Assembly (NCBI GenBank): GCA_963710675.1
Contig: CAVQBE010000027.1
Span: 62,001 to 126,000, forward strand
From: JACCZX01 sp963710675
GTDB lineage: Bacteria > Pseudomonadota > Gammaproteobacteria > Burkholderiales > Burkholderiaceae_F
Reading direction: 5' to 3'
DNA: 64,000 bases
The position numbers and the translations under genes are program-made. Every line of letters begins with the position of its first letter. The first letter of the stretch is position 1. The notes under the pieces are model-generated. The model was not told the DNA's origin. It made no database searches and saw only the letters and a program-made list of their open reading frames with translations. This document shows, piece by piece, positions 62,305-64,000 of the stretch.

Positions 62305-62517
62305 ATGCCCACCATTCGCCTAAAAGAAAACGAGCCATTTGAAGTGGCTTTGCGCCGCTTCAAGCGGACCATTGAAAAAAGCGGCTTGCTGACCGAATTG
62401 CGTGCGCGCGAGTTTTACGAAAAGCCCACAGCCGAGCGTAAGCGCAAGAAGTCGGCTGCGATCAAGCGTCACTTCAAGCGCCTCCGCGGGCAGATGTTGC
62501 CGAAGAAGCTGTACTAG
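62305..62517 (+). CDS. rpsU: 30S ribosomal protein S21
   Basis: 70 residues: MPTIRLKENEPFEVALRRFK, then RTIEKSGLLTELRAREFYEK, and a basic tail that ends GQMLPKKLY. This is the usual S21, the last protein of the small subunit and needed for initiation. It heads the macromolecular-synthesis operon rpsU-yqeY-dnaG; a strong terminator follows, so only part of the transcription continues. The frame is intact. Confidence 0.97.
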   Translation: MPTIRLKENEPFEVALRRFKRTIEKSGLLTELRAREFYEKPTAERKRKKSAAIKRHFKRLRGQMLPKKLY

Positions 62518-62549
62518 CCGAGGCAGCTGCCGCGGGCAGCACACTGCCC

Positions 62550-62578
62550 GGCGCGCCACTGGCGCGCTTTTATTTTTC
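62550..62578 (+). terminator. Rho-independent terminator after rpsU
   Basis: GCGCGCC-ACT-GGCGCGC is a perfect 7-bp stem followed by TTTTATTTTT. As in other macromolecular-synthesis operons, it likely attenuates transcription between rpsU and the downstream genes. Confidence 0.85.
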
Positions 62579-62591
62579 TGGGGACTGCGCA

Positions 62592-63041
62592 ATGTCGACG
62601 CTTTGAAGGACCGGATTACCGAAGACATGAAAACCGCGATGCGCGCGAAAGAGCGAGCGGCTTAGCGCGATCCGTCTTCTGCTGGCCGCGATCAAGCAGA
62701 AAGAAGTCGACGAGCGCGTCACGGTCGACGATGCCGGCGCGTTTTCGGCATCATCGAGAAGTTGATAAAGCAGCGCAATGACTCGATCGAGCAATTTCAA
62801 AAGGCCGGCCGCACGGATCTCGCAGAAAAGAAAGAAATGCGAACTTCTGTTCCTCAAAGAGTATTTGCCGCAGCAGATGTCGGATGCCGAGTTGTCGGCC
62901 GCAATCGATGCAGCGATAGCCGAGTCGGGCGCAACCGGGCCGCAAGCGATGGGGAAGGCAATGGCGCTATTGAAGCCGCGCATCGCAGGCCGCGCCGACA
63001 TGGGAAAGGCATCGGCGTTGGTCAAGCAGCGGCTGGCCTGA
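62592..63041 (+). CDS. GatB/YqeY domain protein (frame broken)
   Basis: About 149 residues. From the ATG at 62592: MSTL, then after an indel near 62603 KDRITEDMKTAMRAKE, another near 62650, IRLLLAAIKQKEVDERVTVD, FGIIEKLIKQRNDSIEQFQK, and, after a slip near 62840, CELLFLKEYLPQQMSDAELS and MALLKPRIAGRADMGKASAL. The stop is at 63041. The pattern matches YqeY, which resembles the tail of the GatB amidotransferase subunit and probably binds tRNA; its role is not settled. It regularly lies between rpsU and dnaG, as here. Confidence 0.9.
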
Positions 63042-63108
63042 TTTTTTCGCGTAGCGAGCAGACCGCCGGCGCGCATTTTCGCACCGGCGATGCGTACACT
63101 TTCGCGAA

Positions 63109-64000
63109 ATGATTCCGCAAAGCTTCATTCAGGATCTGCTCGCGCGCGTCGACATCGTCGAAGTCGTCGGCCGCTACGTTCAGCTAAAGAAGAGCGGACA
63201 GAACTCATTCGGGCCTCTGTCCGTTTCACTCCGAAAAATCTCCGTCGTTCACCGTCAGTCCGTCGAAGCAGTTTTTTCATTGCTTCGGCTGCGGCGCGCA
63301 TGGCAGCGCTATCGGATTTTTAATGGAGCACCGAGGACTGGGCTATGTCGATGCGATTCGCGATCTGGCGCAGGTCGCGGGCATGCAGGTTCCTGAAACG
63401 GAGCGCGCTGCCGACTCGCATTCGAAGACGCGGGCGCTGACGGATATCCTGTCCCGCGCGATGGAGTTTTATCGCGCCCAACTAAAGGAAAGCCGCTAGG
63501 CGATCGAGTATCTGAAGCGGCGCGGCATCAGTGGTCAGATTGCCGCTCGTTTCGCGCTGGGGTACGCGCCCGATGCATGGCAGCCGCTGCGCGCGGCCTT
63601 CGACAAGTACGATGATCCGCGCTTGGTCGAAGCGGGCTTGTGATCGCCGACGAAGGCAAGCGGTATGACCGTTTTCGCGGCCGGGTGATGTTTCCGATTC
63701 GCAGTTCACGCGGGCAGGTGATCGGATTCGGGGCGCGCGTTCTTGAAACTGGGGAGCCGAAATATCTGAATTCGCCCGAAACGCCGATTTTTCGCAAGGG
63801 CCACGAGCTGTACGCACTGTACGAGGCGCGCGATGCGATTCGCAAAAGCGGCCGCGCGATCGTGGTCGAGGGCTACATGGACGTCATCCGCCTCGCGCAG
63901 GCGGGCTTCGATGAATCGGTTGCTGCGCTCGGTACGGCGGTTACCAGCGCGCACGTCGGCGCGCTGTTCAAAGCCGCCGATCACGTGATTTTCGCATTCG
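63109..64000 (+). CDS. dnaG: DNA primase (5' part, cut by window edge; frame broken, internal stop)
   Basis: Starts MIPQSFIQDLLARVDIVEVV at 63109. An indel near 63215 moves into GLCPFHSEKSPSFTVSPSKQ, FFHCFGCGAHGSAI, the complete CHC2-type zinc site (CxxH and CxxC). Another near 63318 gives MEHRGLGYVDAIRDLAQVAG. At 63497-63499 an in-frame TAG interrupts YRAQLKESR and AIEYLKRRGISGQIA. After another slip near 63640: RVMFPIRSSRGQVIGFGARV and the TOPRIM active site RAIVVEGYMDVIRLAQAGFD, up to the edge. It makes RNA primers for replication. The nonsense codon is probably also an error. Confidence 0.93.

Noticed and set aside
5854..63999. Real pseudogenes or genome decay as in a symbiont.
   Set aside because: The broken genes are essential, have several breaks each, lose no segments, and lie in zones next to long intact stretches. 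GC content and spacing are those of a free-living bacterium.
1..64000. tRNA or rRNA genes, CRISPR arrays, insertion sequences, toxin-antitoxin or defence systems.
   Set aside because: By eye I found no cloverleaf ends, regular direct repeats with spacers, transposase motifs or defence domains on either strand. A tRNA scan would settle the first point.

Overview
The window is a chromosomal piece of a betaproteobacterium, most likely Burkholderiales. Several conserved neighbourhoods point there: fur/bamE/dapB, argD-argF-argG beside rpsT, exbB-exbD-lpxK-ycaR-kdsB-adk, clpS-clpA next to cspD and icd, rpsU-yqeY-dnaG, the xerD/plsY/tsaD block, and Bug-type solute-binding proteins. I cannot name a genus. 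I saw no tRNA, rRNA, CRISPR array, insertion sequence or prophage. About 68 protein genes and one 6S RNA are supported. Both edges cut genes: a Bug protein on the left and dnaG on the right.

Layout. 0-5.8 kb: a catabolic/transport cluster (two Bug solute-binding proteins, two fumarylacetoacetate-hydrolase-family enzymes, a ketopantoate-reductase-like enzyme) and a Na+/H+ antiporter. 5.8-11.4 kb: a cyclic-nucleotide-domain flavoprotein, 6S RNA with zapA and a coiled-coil partner, exbBD, dapB, bamE, fur. 11.4-20.8 kb: ugpAEC without ugpB, argGFD, an Orn/Lys/Arg decarboxylase, rpsT. 20.8-32.8 kb: murJ, a DUF962 protein, peroxiredoxin, ggt, an SDR, an exported unknown protein, a GNAT enzyme, hppA, adk, a peptide-type binding protein, kdsB. 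32.8-47.3 kb: ycaR, lpxK, a second exbBD, xseA, sodB, a DUF192 protein, icd, a cold-shock protein, clpSA, a sulfide-dehydrogenase pair, dut, an unknown membrane protein, coaBC, lspA. 47.3-64 kb: ileS, ribF, purN, an rsmB-like gene, an MscS channel, a desaturase, rpmG-rpmB, radC, ispH, a chalcone-isomerase-like protein, ogt, xerD, plsY, tsaD, rpsU, yqeY, dnaG.

Most genes are housekeeping: envelope biogenesis (murJ, lpxK, kdsB, bamE, plsY, lspA), arginine and lysine/diaminopimelate synthesis, cofactors (coaBC, ribF, ispH), translation and DNA repair. Possible energy and stress adaptations are a flavocytochrome-c-type sulfide dehydrogenase pair, an H+-pyrophosphatase of the potassium-independent sequence type, iron superoxide dismutase and a peroxiredoxin.

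Two cross-cutting observations matter most. First, about 31 genes are broken by single-base indels, many of them essential and several with three or more breaks. The breaks cluster in three zones, and the stretch from 32.8 to 47.3 kb has 17 intact genes in a row. This reads as local sequencing error, not gene decay. For those genes the span given runs from the expected start to the expected stop, and the evidence says where the frame changes. Second, a roughly 60-bp hairpin element occurs three times between genes, and its inner stem varies with matching changes on both arms.
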